Below, one piece after another: positions 14,482-22,389 of a stretch of DNA of 32,478 nucleotides. The notes beneath the pieces are model-generated. The model did not search any database and had not been told where the DNA came from. It was given only the letters and a program-made list of their open reading frames with translations. Position 1 is the first letter of the stretch; each line of letters begins with the position of its first letter. Location: positions 1-32,478 of the forward strand of contig JARDZO010000024.1 in NCBI GenBank assembly GCA_029240815.1, read 5' to 3'. The position numbers and the translations under genes were made by a program. The stretch comes from Brevibacillus sp. Its GTDB lineage: Bacteria; Bacillota; Bacilli; Brevibacillales; Brevibacillaceae.

Positions 14482-17074
14482 GATCGGCTTCCAGCAGAGA
14501 TATTTCCTGCGCCTTCAGCAATGCTTGCGTGCGATTGGTTACGCCGAGCTTGCCGTAGATGCGATGGAGATACACTTTGACGGTGCCAATTGTGTTCCCG
14601 AGTTCCTCCGCAATTTCTTTGTTGGAGGCACCCTGACTCAGCATGGATAACAGGATCATTTCTTTTCCCGTCAACGGTTCGATAAGGGGAGAGGAATGAT
14701 CTGTTTTTCTTTTTGACTCTTTTTTCGAAATCAGATCAAGCAATTTTTTGACGTAGGCAGGGGAGCTGGACTTGTTATAGCGCTGCTTCCTGCGTTGTTT
14801 GCTGGCAAAGAGCAGCGGGTACAAGGCGGCGCCATCGTCCAGAAAGCTGCGCACATAGTCGTTTGCTTCGCCAATGACAAGTGCCTCCTGCAGAAAAGCC
14901 AAGGCATCATCGATTTGGCCAAGCTGCTGTTTCGCCAATGCCTGCAGAATGGCGATGTCCACTTGGCTAGCGAGCAAGCCTTCCCTTTTGCTTGCCAGCT
15001 TCAATGTGTCCAAAATCCAGAAAGTGTCCTCTGCTTGCTGCTTGGCCAGTAAATAGCGAACAAAAGTCAATAGCTCCAGCTCTCGTTGTATGGCTGGCTT
15101 CTCGCAAAAGAAAGATGGCAGCTTGGCGAGCTGTTCTGTTGCCAGGTCAATATTTCCTTCTGTCAAATGCACGCGAGCCAGAAAAGCGCGCAATGGATTC
15201 AGCCAATAATCATTCGACCAAATTTGGATGGTTTCCATCGCCTCTTCTACGATCTTTCTCGCCAAGAAGGGAGAGCCGCAAGCGAGCTCGATTTTCGCTT
15301 TTGTCAGGGAGTAAGGAACCAGCAAACCCGGGATTTTTTGCCGGCGAGCAATCGGTTCCACCTGCTCCAGCAGCGAAGCACTATCCTCTAATCGGTTCCA
15401 CTCGTAATAGCCTTCTGCAAGTGCCTGAATGACGTACATATTGAACAAAGAGTCTTGCCAACCGTGAGCGATCAGTTTGCCTGAAAACATTTTCCCGACA
15501 AATTCCGTCTGCAAAGACAGCATTCCTTTGAGGCCGAGCGTTGTCCGTCTGATGTACGGCTCGGTCGTATTGTAATTGAAATAAAAGAACAGCGGACTCT
15601 CAGGGAGTCTTTTGTAAAAGGTGTCCGATTCAGAAATCAGCGTCTCAAACTGGCCGAGGGCAAAGTTTAGATTGGCACGAACAAAAAACAACCCGCTCAA
15701 AAACTGCTCCTGCTCCTCAGGGTCTTCAATGGCGGCACATGTCGCTTCCAAAGAAGGGATCTCCTTTTGGGCTTGCTCGGCTTGACCGCATAGAATCTGG
15801 AGGAAAGCAGAGAGGAGACGCAAAGGCGGAGGAAGCATCTCAGACGGACGGGGGAAACGGTTCAGCCAATGCAGCAACGTGGAAAGCTCTCCTCGTGCAA
15901 TCATCTGTGGAAAGTGCTTTTCCAGCAGTCGGGCAGCGAAGGGGAAATCGGAAGCGGCGAAGGCATGGTCGATCGCTTCATCGTACAATTCTCGTTCGGC
16001 AAGGCATTCGCTGGCGACGCGATGCAGGTCTATTGCTTTTTGTGGATCTATTTGACGCAGCTGACCTTCGAGAAATTCACCAAACAGATGGTGATACCGG
16101 TACCAGGTTTGATAATCATCGAGTGAGATCAAAAAAATGTTTTGCTGGTACAGGAAGGTAAGCATTTGATGGCTCTGCGATTGATTCGTCAGGCGATTGC
16201 AGATGGGAGCGTCCATGCGCTGCAAGATGCAAGTCGCAAGCAAAAAGCTTTGGACATCGGCAGATAGACGCAGCCAAACCTCGTGCAGCAAATACTCGGA
16301 GATATTGCGATGAGAGCCGTTGAATCCGTCAAAAAATCGGTCGTGGTTAACTGGATTAGCGAGAGAGATCGCAGCCAGCTGAAGTCCTGCCACCCAGCCC
16401 TCTGTGCTTTCCAAGAGCTGGTCGATCTGTTTGGTGTCGAGAGAAATACCGTGGGAGTCGCGGTAAAAGCTGGCCGTTTCCTGTTGGGTAAAGCGCAGCT
16501 GTTCCGGAGTAATCTGACGAGCTTGTCCGCGCATCGTCCATTTGGCGGTAGGAAAAGGCATCGCGTTTCGACTGGCGATGTAGAGATGAACGTGGTAGGG
16601 CAAATAGTCAATAAAGTACGAAAGGCTGACATGAATCTGTTCTTCGAAAATAGCGTGGTAGTCGTCCAGAAAAAGAAATACAGGTTGTTGGATCGTATCT
16701 AGCTCGTAGAGGAGCGAGTCGATAAACGTAAAAATAGACGTATGAGAAATAGCTCCCATCAAAGGCTCCAGTCGCTCGGCTAGCTCTGGGAAACAAGAAT
16801 CCGACAGCGTATGTACGACGTATTTCCAGAAGCGGATCAAGTCATTGTCCATCTCGTCCAGGGAAAGCCAAGCAGGTCGAGAGGATTGTTGATGGGCCCA
16901 CTGACTGAGCAAGGTTGTTTTTCCATAGCCTGCTGGAGCGCAGAGGATGGTCAGCTTGCATGAGATCCCTTCATCCAATTGTTCTAGCAAATGATTTCTC
17001 CGTACGCTGTTGGATTGAAAGGCAGGCAAGGTTGTTTTGGTTTTGAGCATAATGGAACGCGGGAGATGAACCAT
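14468..17074 (-). CDS. MalT-like LAL-family ATP-dependent LuxR regulator
   Basis: 868 residues from ATG 17074, which follows AAAGGAGG closely; the GTG at 17089 overlaps that site. The N-terminal STAND ATPase has Walker A APAGYGKTT (46-54) and Walker B VFLFLDDYH (about 135-143). A long TPR-like helical region fills the middle, and the C-terminus is a LuxR helix-turn-helix (LTGKEMILLSMLSQGASNKE, then GTVKVYLHRIYGKLGV). Proteins of this MalT type bind an inducer in the TPR region, oligomerise with ATP and activate catabolic operons. The inducer is unknown. It faces the dehydratase gene with a 14-bp 3' overlap, which may set up transcriptional interference. Confidence 0.9.
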   Translation of the reverse strand: MVHLPRSIMLKTKTTLPAFQSNSVRRNHLLEQLDEGISCKLTILCAPAGYGKTTLLSQWAHQQSSRPAWLSLDEMDNDLIRFWKYVVHTLSDSCFPELAERLEPLMGAISHTSIFTFIDSLLYELDTIQQPVFLFLDDYHAIFEEQIHVSLSYFIDYLPYHVHLYIASRNAMPFPTAKWTMRGQARQITPEQLRFTQQETASFYRDSHGISLDTKQIDQLLESTEGWVAGLQLAAISLANPVNHDRFFDGFNGSHRNISEYLLHEVWLRLSADVQSFLLATCILQRMDAPICNRLTNQSQSHQMLTFLYQQNIFLISLDDYQTWYRYHHLFGEFLEGQLRQIDPQKAIDLHRVASECLAERELYDEAIDHAFAASDFPFAARLLEKHFPQMIARGELSTLLHWLNRFPRPSEMLPPPLRLLSAFLQILCGQAEQAQKEIPSLEATCAAIEDPEEQEQFLSGLFFVRANLNFALGQFETLISESDTFYKRLPESPLFFYFNYNTTEPYIRRTTLGLKGMLSLQTEFVGKMFSGKLIAHGWQDSLFNMYVIQALAEGYYEWNRLEDSASLLEQVEPIARRQKIPGLLVPYSLTKAKIELACGSPFLARKIVEEAMETIQIWSNDYWLNPLRAFLARVHLTEGNIDLATEQLAKLPSFFCEKPAIQRELELLTFVRYLLAKQQAEDTFWILDTLKLASKREGLLASQVDIAILQALAKQQLGQIDDALAFLQEALVIGEANDYVRSFLDDGAALYPLLFASKQRRKQRYNKSSSPAYVKKLLDLISKKESKRKTDHSSPLIEPLTGKEMILLSMLSQGASNKEIAEELGNTIGTVKVYLHRIYGKLGVTNRTQALLKAQEISLLEADLTSY

Positions 17075-17121
17075 GGTTCCTCCTTTCACGATACATTCGA
17101 GATCGAGGTCGTTTTATTTAC

Positions 17122-17127
17122 ATTATA
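17122..17127 (-). promoter_or_regulatory. Candidate -10 box for the LAL regulator gene
   Basis: TATAAT on the minus strand (17127-17122) lies about 48 bases upstream of ATG 17074. The -35 region is not consensus. It overlaps a small dyad, TTATA-N5-TATAA (17124-17138). The rest of the divergent gap (17075-17300) shows no strong rightward promoter. Confidence 0.4.
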
Positions 17128-17300
17128 CTTGTTATAACATGGTTCGACATTTGAAAAGAGGAAAAACGCACCACTTCTTTTCCCATTTGGGTAAACCGTC
17201 GATTTTGCGCGGGAAATGTTCCTCCATACCGGACAGACTTCAACATGCTTCACGTCCATCGCCTACTAGAATGGGCATAGAAGCTTGTTGAGAGAGGTGC

Positions 17301-18377
17301 ATGGAAATCGGACGATGGAAGAGCGTGACGACATTGACAATTGCGATGCTATTGATCGCCGGCAGTGCATTTGGTACCTATGGCACATCCGTTGAAGCAG
17401 CCACAGCAGAAGAGAAAGGTATCCGCGTTGCTTTTGTGGGAGATATCATGCTGGATAAGAGTGTAGGAAACCAGATCGGTCGGCATGGTGTTACTTATCC
17501 ATTTCAAAAAACAGCCGACTTTTTAAAGCAGGCAGATCTGACCATTGGCAACCTGGAGACCTCCGTCAGCACGCGTGGTCAGGCAGAGAAAAAAGAATAT
17601 ACGTACCGCTCCAAGCCTCAAACCTTGCAAGGATTGGTGAACGCTGGATTTGATGTTGTCAATTTGGCCAACAACCATTCCTTGGACTACGGCATGGATG
17701 CTTTATTTGATACGATGGATCATTTGAAAAAGAACCAGATTGGCTATGTTGGGGCGGGGAAAAATGAGGAGGAAGCGTTCGCACCGTTCGTTCGCACCAT
17801 CAACGGAAAGCGCGTCGCGGTCATCGGCCTGAGTCATGTGCTGCCCAATCGGCAATGGTTTGCAGGAAAAAACAAGCCAGGTCTGGCTCATGCATACGCG
17901 TATGAACCCATGATTACCTATGTCAAAAAGGCGGTGGCACAGTCCGATATAACCATCGCGGTGATGCACTGGAATTTGGAGTACAAGGATGTGCCGGAGC
18001 CGTATGCGCGGGAAATGGCGAGGAAGCTCATCGATAGCGGTGTAGATGCGGTCGTCGGTTCCCATAGTCACTCGGTGATGGGGATGGAGATGTACAAAGG
18101 TGTGCCGATTTACTACAGCGTAGGGAATTTCGTCTTTACCACTTCCTACAACCCGAAAGGCAGGGAAGCGATGATGGTAGAGCTGACATTTGGGGAAAAT
18201 GAAACGACCTCCAAAGTCATCCCTGTCAAAATCACCAACGGACAACCAGCCCCGCTGGATGCGACCAACCGCAAACGGATTATCGACAAATTGAACAAGA
18301 TCTCGTTTCAGGTGAAATTCGACGAAGCGGGTCATGCTGCGAACGCTCTAGCAGAAAAGACTTCCTCAAAGCCGTAG
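17301..18377 (+). CDS. CapA/PgsA-like metallophosphatase-fold protein
   Basis: 358 residues; GAGAGGTG precedes ATG 17301. An N-terminal hydrophobic segment (about 11-28) followed by VEAA indicates a signal peptide or anchor. The PGA_cap family motifs follow: FVGDIMLD (about 45-52), IGNLETS (about 81-87), NLANNHSLDYG (about 117-127) and GSHSHSV (about 250-256). Family members belong to the calcineurin-like superfamily and include CapA/PgsA of poly-gamma-glutamate synthesis, but many stand-alone copies have no capB/capC neighbours. None are visible here, so an actual role in polyglutamate synthesis is unproven. Confidence 0.88.
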   Translation: MEIGRWKSVTTLTIAMLLIAGSAFGTYGTSVEAATAEEKGIRVAFVGDIMLDKSVGNQIGRHGVTYPFQKTADFLKQADLTIGNLETSVSTRGQAEKKEYTYRSKPQTLQGLVNAGFDVVNLANNHSLDYGMDALFDTMDHLKKNQIGYVGAGKNEEEAFAPFVRTINGKRVAVIGLSHVLPNRQWFAGKNKPGLAHAYAYEPMITYVKKAVAQSDITIAVMHWNLEYKDVPEPYAREMARKLIDSGVDAVVGSHSHSVMGMEMYKGVPIYYSVGNFVFTTSYNPKGREAMMVELTFGENETTSKVIPVKITNGQPAPLDATNRKRIIDKLNKISFQVKFDEAGHAANALAEKTSSKP

Positions 18378-18420
18378 ACGAGCAAATGCGAAAAGGATCA
18401 TCCTGGCGGCTTTAAAGAGA

Positions 18421-18450
18421 AATCCCTTGCGGTTCAAACCGCAGGGGATC
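18421..18450. terminator. Shared terminator hairpin overlapping the GNAT stop codon
   Basis: ATCCCTTGCGGTT (18422-18434) pairs with AACCGCAGGGGAT (18437-18449) with one G-U pair and a 2-nt loop. On the minus strand it is followed by TTTCTCTTT. It contains the last codons and the TGA (18436-18434) of the leftward GNAT gene and lies 44 bases past the CapA gene, so it probably serves the convergent pair. Confidence 0.7.
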
Positions 18451-18868
18451 TTGACTGTTCATTTGCCATGCGCCGCAACATTTCTCTGCGTTCAAATCCG
18501 TATTGTTCATACAGGCCATGCGCGTCCCGTGTTGCCAGCGACATGTTGGTATGGGCAATAGCAGGATGCAAGACGATTACTTCCATGAGCCATTTACTCA
18601 GTCCTTTGCCACGGTGGGCAGGATCGATGAACACATCGCAGACCCAGGAAAAAGTCGTGTAATCGGTCACGACGCGGGCGAACCCCACTTGCCCAGCCTC
18701 TCCGTACACCCCAAAACAGAGGGAATGCTCCAAGCTTGCGAAAACCAGTTCCTTGGGTCGTTCTGACGCCCAATACGAAGTGGAGAGCCACTGGAAGATC
18801 TGTTCCCTGTCCAATAAATCCTTCATATCACTGATGGAATAAGGTAATTCCTCTTTTTTAAAATTCAT
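18434..18868 (-). CDS. GNAT-family N-acetyltransferase
   Basis: 144 residues; AGGAGGG lies six bases before ATG 18868. The GNAT core is clear: VGFARVVTDY, then CDVFIDPAHRGKGLSKWLM (about 76-94) with the acetyl-CoA loop HRGKGLS, and a C-terminal YEQYGFERR (about 121-129). It resembles small YkkB/YitI-like GNATs of unknown substrate. It is transcribed away from a MocR-type regulator with a 121-bp shared upstream region containing repeated sequences, so the regulator may control it. Confidence 0.85.
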   Translation of the reverse strand: MNFKKEELPYSISDMKDLLDREQIFQWLSTSYWASERPKELVFASLEHSLCFGVYGEAGQVGFARVVTDYTTFSWVCDVFIDPAHRGKGLSKWLMEVIVLHPAIAHTNMSLATRDAHGLYEQYGFERREMLRRMANEQSRSPAV

Positions 18869-18968
18869 CTGTACCCTCCTATATCCACTTTACTGTATGC
18901 TATGTGATCAAATATACTGAACATAAAGAGATATCAAAACAAATAAATTCACATCTGTACCCATACAG
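18861..18968. promoter_or_regulatory. Repeated candidate MocR sites in the divergent gap
   Basis: AAATTCATCTGTACCC (18861-18876) recurs as AAATTCACATCTGTACCC (18945-18962), with two extra bases. The second copy runs into the dyad CTGTA-CCCA-TACAG (18955-18968). The first copy overlaps the GNAT start codon and ribosome site. MocR-type regulators commonly bind spaced direct repeats, so these are plausible sites. Confidence 0.4.
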
Positions 18969-18989
18969 TTTGGTGTGAGGGGATGAGAG

Positions 18990-20369
18990 ATGGATAACAA
19001 ATACGAAGTTGTGAAAGCGCTTTTAAAAGAGCAGCTATTAACGAGCGCGATCAAGCCGGGTGAAAAGCTGCCCTCGATTCGTGCAGCGTCCGAGCTGTGG
19101 GCGTGCAGCAAAAATACAGCGATCCGCGCGTATCAGGAGCTGGAAAAAGAGCACTTGATCTATTCCGTTCCGAAAAGCGGCTACTACGCCGTATTGAGAC
19201 CAGTGCTTGCCAAGCAGGCCGAGACGGGTTGGATTGATTTTTCCTCAGCCAGCCCGGATGCGGACGTGATGCCGTACAAAGATTTTCAGCATTGCCTGAA
19301 TCGAGCAATCGAGCTGTACGAGGATCATCTTTTTACGTATTCCGATCCACAAGGTTTTTTTACGCTAAGGCGAGCATTGGAGAAGCATCTGGCTCATTCG
19401 CAAATATTTGCTCCGCCTTCGCAAATATGTGTCGTGTCCGGTGCTCAACAGGCCCTTCATTTACTCGCCTCCATGCCGTTTCCAAATGGCAAGGGTGCGG
19501 TGCTTGTGGAGCAACCGACATTTCATGGCATGCTGCGGTCTCTAGATCTCATGGGAGTCACCACGCTTGGCATTGAGAGAACGATGGATGGCATCGATCT
19601 GGATGAGCTAGAGCGACATTTCCGCAACAATCACATCAAGTTCTTTTACACGGTGCCTAGGTTTCACAACCCTTTGGGTGCCTGCTATACGGCAGAGCAG
19701 AAAAAGCGTATTGCCAGACTGGCAGAGCAATATGATGTCTATATCGTAGAAGATGATTACTTGGCTGATATGGATACAGATGACAAAGCAGATCCTATTT
19801 ACACGTACGATCAGGCAGGCAAAGTCATCTACGTCAAGAGCTTTTCCAAGATCATGCTGCCTGGTTTGCGATTGGCGTCAATCGTTCTCCCCACTTCGCT
19901 GATGGAGACGTTCCGACTGTTCAAGGCATCCAGTGATTCCAGTACGGCTGCGTTATCCCAGGCAGCTTTGGAACTGTACCTGAACTGCGGCATGTACGAT
20001 CACCATGCTTCTCTTGTACGGGAGAGATACCGGTTGCGGATGCAGCAGCTAGCCGATTGCAGCGAACGCTTGCTACCTCCACAGATCGATTTTCGGATCG
20101 GAAATGGAGGCATATTTGCCAGAATGTCGATTCCGGATGAGATCGATTTGCATGATTTGATTACCTCTCTTCACTCGCAACAGGTGAGGGTAGCCTCTAC
20201 AGAGCAAAACTACTTGCGCACGTTCCGGCGTGATCATGGACTGCGCATTAGCATTATTCAGACCGACTTTGCGAAAATAGAAAGAGGAATTCAGATTGTG
20301 GGAAATACCGTCTCAGGCCTGTTAGAACGGCAAAAAACGAGCAGGCTGCAAGTCATTGACTGGATATGA
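18990..20369 (+). CDS. MocR-type GntR/aminotransferase-fold regulator
   Basis: 459 residues; GAGGGG precedes ATG 18990. An N-terminal GntR winged helix (about 1-70; GEKLPSIRAASELWACSKNT) is fused to a fold-type I aminotransferase domain (about 85-450). The PLP residues are preserved: N227 in FHNPLG, D255 in VEDDYL and the Schiff-base lysine K287 in VKSFSKIMLPG. Proteins such as GabR and PdxR use PLP and an amino compound as effectors rather than as an enzyme. No vitamin B6 or GABA genes are adjacent, so the divergent GNAT gene or its own promoter is the most likely target. The aromatic cluster starts about 250 bases downstream but appears to have a separate promoter. Confidence 0.92.
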   Translation: MDNKYEVVKALLKEQLLTSAIKPGEKLPSIRAASELWACSKNTAIRAYQELEKEHLIYSVPKSGYYAVLRPVLAKQAETGWIDFSSASPDADVMPYKDFQHCLNRAIELYEDHLFTYSDPQGFFTLRRALEKHLAHSQIFAPPSQICVVSGAQQALHLLASMPFPNGKGAVLVEQPTFHGMLRSLDLMGVTTLGIERTMDGIDLDELERHFRNNHIKFFYTVPRFHNPLGACYTAEQKKRIARLAEQYDVYIVEDDYLADMDTDDKADPIYTYDQAGKVIYVKSFSKIMLPGLRLASIVLPTSLMETFRLFKASSDSSTAALSQAALELYLNCGMYDHHASLVRERYRLRMQQLADCSERLLPPQIDFRIGNGGIFARMSIPDEIDLHDLITSLHSQQVRVASTEQNYLRTFRRDHGLRISIIQTDFAKIERGIQIVGNTVSGLLERQKTSRLQVIDWI

Positions 20370-20403
20370 TTGGATATAGGGGGAATAATCAAAATCTTTA
20401 GTA

Positions 20404-20433
20404 TTGACACGATAGTTACGAAAAAATTAAAAT
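20404..20433 (+). promoter_or_regulatory. Sigma-A promoter upstream of the aromatic cluster
   Basis: A perfect -35 TTGACA (20404-20409), an 18-bp spacer and TAAAAT (20428-20433) make a good vegetative promoter. The start near 20440 would fall just before the first operator-like module. Confidence 0.65.
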
Positions 20434-20445
20434 GAATTCATATCA

Positions 20446-20470
20446 GAAACGTTGTTTTGTATATGAAACA
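20446..20470. promoter_or_regulatory. Operator-like module O1, candidate IclR site
   Basis: This copy shares GAAACnnTGTTTTGyATA and a distal AAACA with a second copy at 20565-20589. Part of it is a near-palindrome, TTGTTT...AAACAA. It lies at about +6 to +30 of the predicted promoter, where a bound repressor would block initiation or escape. The regulator assignment to the cluster's IclR protein is inference. Confidence 0.55.
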
Positions 20471-20476
20471 AAATGC

Positions 20477-20553
20477 AAGAAGGCGAGGTTTTCATCCGAG
20501 AGGAGCTTGGGGGCACGTTACGTAAATGGTAACAACAAGGCTCGCTTTTTTTT
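20477..20553 (+). terminator. Terminator-like hairpin in the cluster leader
   Basis: AAGAAGGCGAG (20477-20487) can pair with CTCGCTTTTTT (20541-20551), where GCGAG/CTCGC is perfect and the remainder includes G-U pairs. A second stem, GTTAC/GTAAC, lies in the long loop, and eight T residues follow CTCGC. It sits between the promoter and the first gene, so it could be an attenuator or the end of a short leader RNA of about 115 nt. Confidence 0.5.
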
Positions 20554-20564
20554 AATGAATTACG

Positions 20565-20590
20565 GAAACAATGTTTTGCATACAAAACAT
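20565..20590. promoter_or_regulatory. Operator-like module O2, candidate IclR site
   Basis: This is the second copy of the module seen at 20446, 119 bp downstream. Its core is the palindrome ATGTTTTG-CATA-CAAAACAT (20571-20590) with 8-bp arms. It ends 26 bases before the ATG at 20617. Paired sites at this distance fit looping or cooperative binding by an IclR tetramer. Confidence 0.6.
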
Positions 20591-20616
20591 AACAATAAAA
20601 ACAAGAGGTGAAGTGG

Positions 20617-21534
20617 ATGCTAGGTATCACCCATTTGCGGCATATCAGTTTGTTTACGCCAGTCTTGAAAGAACATGCAGACTTCTACGAAAAGATTTGG
20701 GGTCTAGATAAGCTTCAAGAAGATGAGAACAATGTCTACTTCCGTGGAGCAGGCTCCGAAAACCACATCCTCCATTTGCAAGCAGGAGAAAAACGTGGGC
20801 TGCACCATATCGCTTTTGGCATGATCGACAAGAATGCCGTAGATACAGCGGCTGAAAAGCTGAAAGAACTGGGCATTCCACTCGTATCTGAGCCAGCCTA
20901 CCTCGATGAAGCAGGTGCAGGCTACGGATTGCGCTTCCTCGATCCAGAGGGTCGTTGCATCGAGCTGTCCTGTTGGGTTGAGATCCACACCAAGGACTGG
21001 AGCCGGAAAAACGTGGATCCGATCAAATTGAATCATGTGGTGATGAACACCAAAGACATCGACATGATCACGGACTTCTACACGAAAGTCATGGGCTTCA
21101 AGGTAACGGACTGGAGCGAGCATCAAATGGTTTTCCTGCGCTGCAACAAAAACCATCACTCCCTCGCTTTCAACCAGGATGTACATGCATCCGTCAACCA
21201 CATTGCGTATGAAGTAGAGAGTGTGGACGAGGTCATGCGCGGCATCGGAAACGTACGCAAAGCAGACGTTGAACCTATGTGGGGACCTGGTCGTCACGGT
21301 CCTGGTAACAACATCTTCTGTTATTTCCGCGATCCAGCCGGATATGTGATGGAGTACACCTGCTACCTGACGACGGTAGAGGATGACGACAAATGGCAAG
21401 CATTGGTTTGGAAGCGCGTGCCGCATTTGATGGACCAATGGGGAATCGCAGGGCCGCCGCCACCAGGAGCGCGCGCGTCCATGCAAGGCGATCCGGACGA
21501 GGGTTGGGCTACCAAGCTCGTCAACAAGCAATAA
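20617..21534 (+). CDS. Type I extradiol ring-cleavage dioxygenase
   Basis: 305 residues from ATG 20617; AGAGGTG lies about seven bases upstream and includes the GTG at 20608, which is therefore rejected. Two VOC modules (about 4-122 and 136-250) form the BphC/catechol 2,3-dioxygenase fold. The Fe(II) ligands are H140 (KLNHVV), H195 (SVNHIAYEV) and E246 (YVMEYT). The second-sphere residues H181, H227 and Y236 are in the positions of BphC H195, H241 and Y250. The active site is thus intact, and the enzyme should open a catechol-type ring next to the hydroxyls using O2. It is the first gene of the aromatic cluster. The tail after 250 (Pro/Gly-rich GPPPPGARA) is longer than usual. Confidence 0.9.
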   Translation: MLGITHLRHISLFTPVLKEHADFYEKIWGLDKLQEDENNVYFRGAGSENHILHLQAGEKRGLHHIAFGMIDKNAVDTAAEKLKELGIPLVSEPAYLDEAGAGYGLRFLDPEGRCIELSCWVEIHTKDWSRKNVDPIKLNHVVMNTKDIDMITDFYTKVMGFKVTDWSEHQMVFLRCNKNHHSLAFNQDVHASVNHIAYEVESVDEVMRGIGNVRKADVEPMWGPGRHGPGNNIFCYFRDPAGYVMEYTCYLTTVEDDDKWQALVWKRVPHLMDQWGIAGPPPPGARASMQGDPDEGWATKLVNKQ

Positions 21535-21574
21535 TCAGACTAACTGGCACGAGCCTTGGGGAGTGATGAAACCG

Positions 21575-22366
21575 ATGGATTTGGGACTGAAAAATAAAGT
21601 CGCGGTAATCATGGGCGGAACATCTGGAGTCGGTTTGAAGGCAGCCGAAATGTTCCTGCAAGAGGGCGCAAAAGTCGCTATTTGCGGACGCGATCAACAG
21701 AGAATGGAAGGAGCCGTTGCTCATCTCGCTGCATTCGCTCCTTCTGAACAGGTGTTCGCTGAGACCTGTGATGTGACGAATAAAGAAGACGTTACCCGTT
21801 TTATTGACGGAGCGGCAGAAACGTTTGGCGGCGTGGACATTTTGGTCAATGCGGCTGGACAGAGCGTCATGGGGTACTTCTTTGACATAACGGATGAACA
21901 GTGGAGACAACAGATCGATCTGAAATACTTCGCCATCATCAACGCAGTTCGTTCGGTTCATCCACATCTGCTCAAGCGTGGCGGAGGACGAATCATCAAC
22001 ATCAACGCTACGTTGGCAAAAGAACCAGAGCGTCACATGGTAGCGACAGCAGCAACACGCGCTGGACTGTTGAACCTGAGCAAAACACTGTCTCACGAGC
22101 TTGCACCAAACAACATTTTGGTCAACTCGGTTAGCCTCGGGTTGATTGCGACGGATCAATGGGAGCGCAGACGGATGAAAAACGCTCCGGACATGGATCC
22201 AACCGAATACTACAACGATTTGGCACAAAAACGGAACATCCCGCTTGGCAGAGTGGGCCAGCCTGAAGAGGTAGCGAGCGTCATTCTCTTCCTGGCATCT
22301 GAACAGGCAAGCTATGTATCCGGATCGACAATCGAAGTTGCGGGAGCTTTGGGAAAAGCGCTGTAA
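21575..22366 (+). CDS. Divergent SDR-fold protein without catalytic triad
   Basis: 263 residues from ATG 21575; GGGGAG ends 11 bases upstream. ATG 21566 is possible but too close to that site. The cofactor motif GGTSGVGLKA (14-23) and NAAG (92-95) place it in the classical SDR fold. By alignment through the conserved LAPNNILVNSV segment, the usual Ser, Tyr and Lys are replaced by Ala145, Thr158 and Arg162 (VATAATRAGLL). All three catalytic residues are thus missing, although the C-terminal VSGSTIEVAG is normal. It may not be an oxidoreductase at all. Its place between the ring-cleavage enzyme and the ThDP enzyme suggests a role on the ring-fission product. Confidence 0.8.
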   Translation: MDLGLKNKVAVIMGGTSGVGLKAAEMFLQEGAKVAICGRDQQRMEGAVAHLAAFAPSEQVFAETCDVTNKEDVTRFIDGAAETFGGVDILVNAAGQSVMGYFFDITDEQWRQQIDLKYFAIINAVRSVHPHLLKRGGGRIININATLAKEPERHMVATAATRAGLLNLSKTLSHELAPNNILVNSVSLGLIATDQWERRRMKNAPDMDPTEYYNDLAQKRNIPLGRVGQPEEVASVILFLASEQASYVSGSTIEVAGALGKAL

Positions 22367-22389
22367 TGTGAAAAGGCGGGATAAATAAC

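Noticed and set aside
17301..18377. Poly-gamma-glutamate capsule operon
   Set aside because: Only a CapA-like gene is present; there is no capB, capC or capE neighbour.
20477..20553. T-box or known metabolite riboswitch in the cluster leader
   Set aside because: No conserved core of a T-box, S-box, TPP, cobalamin or c-di-GMP element was recognised; only a terminator-like hairpin can be supported.
20617..21534. First cluster gene as a glyoxalase/bleomycin-resistance protein
   Set aside because: The full extradiol set of iron ligands and second-sphere His/His/Tyr residues is present with BphC-like spacing.
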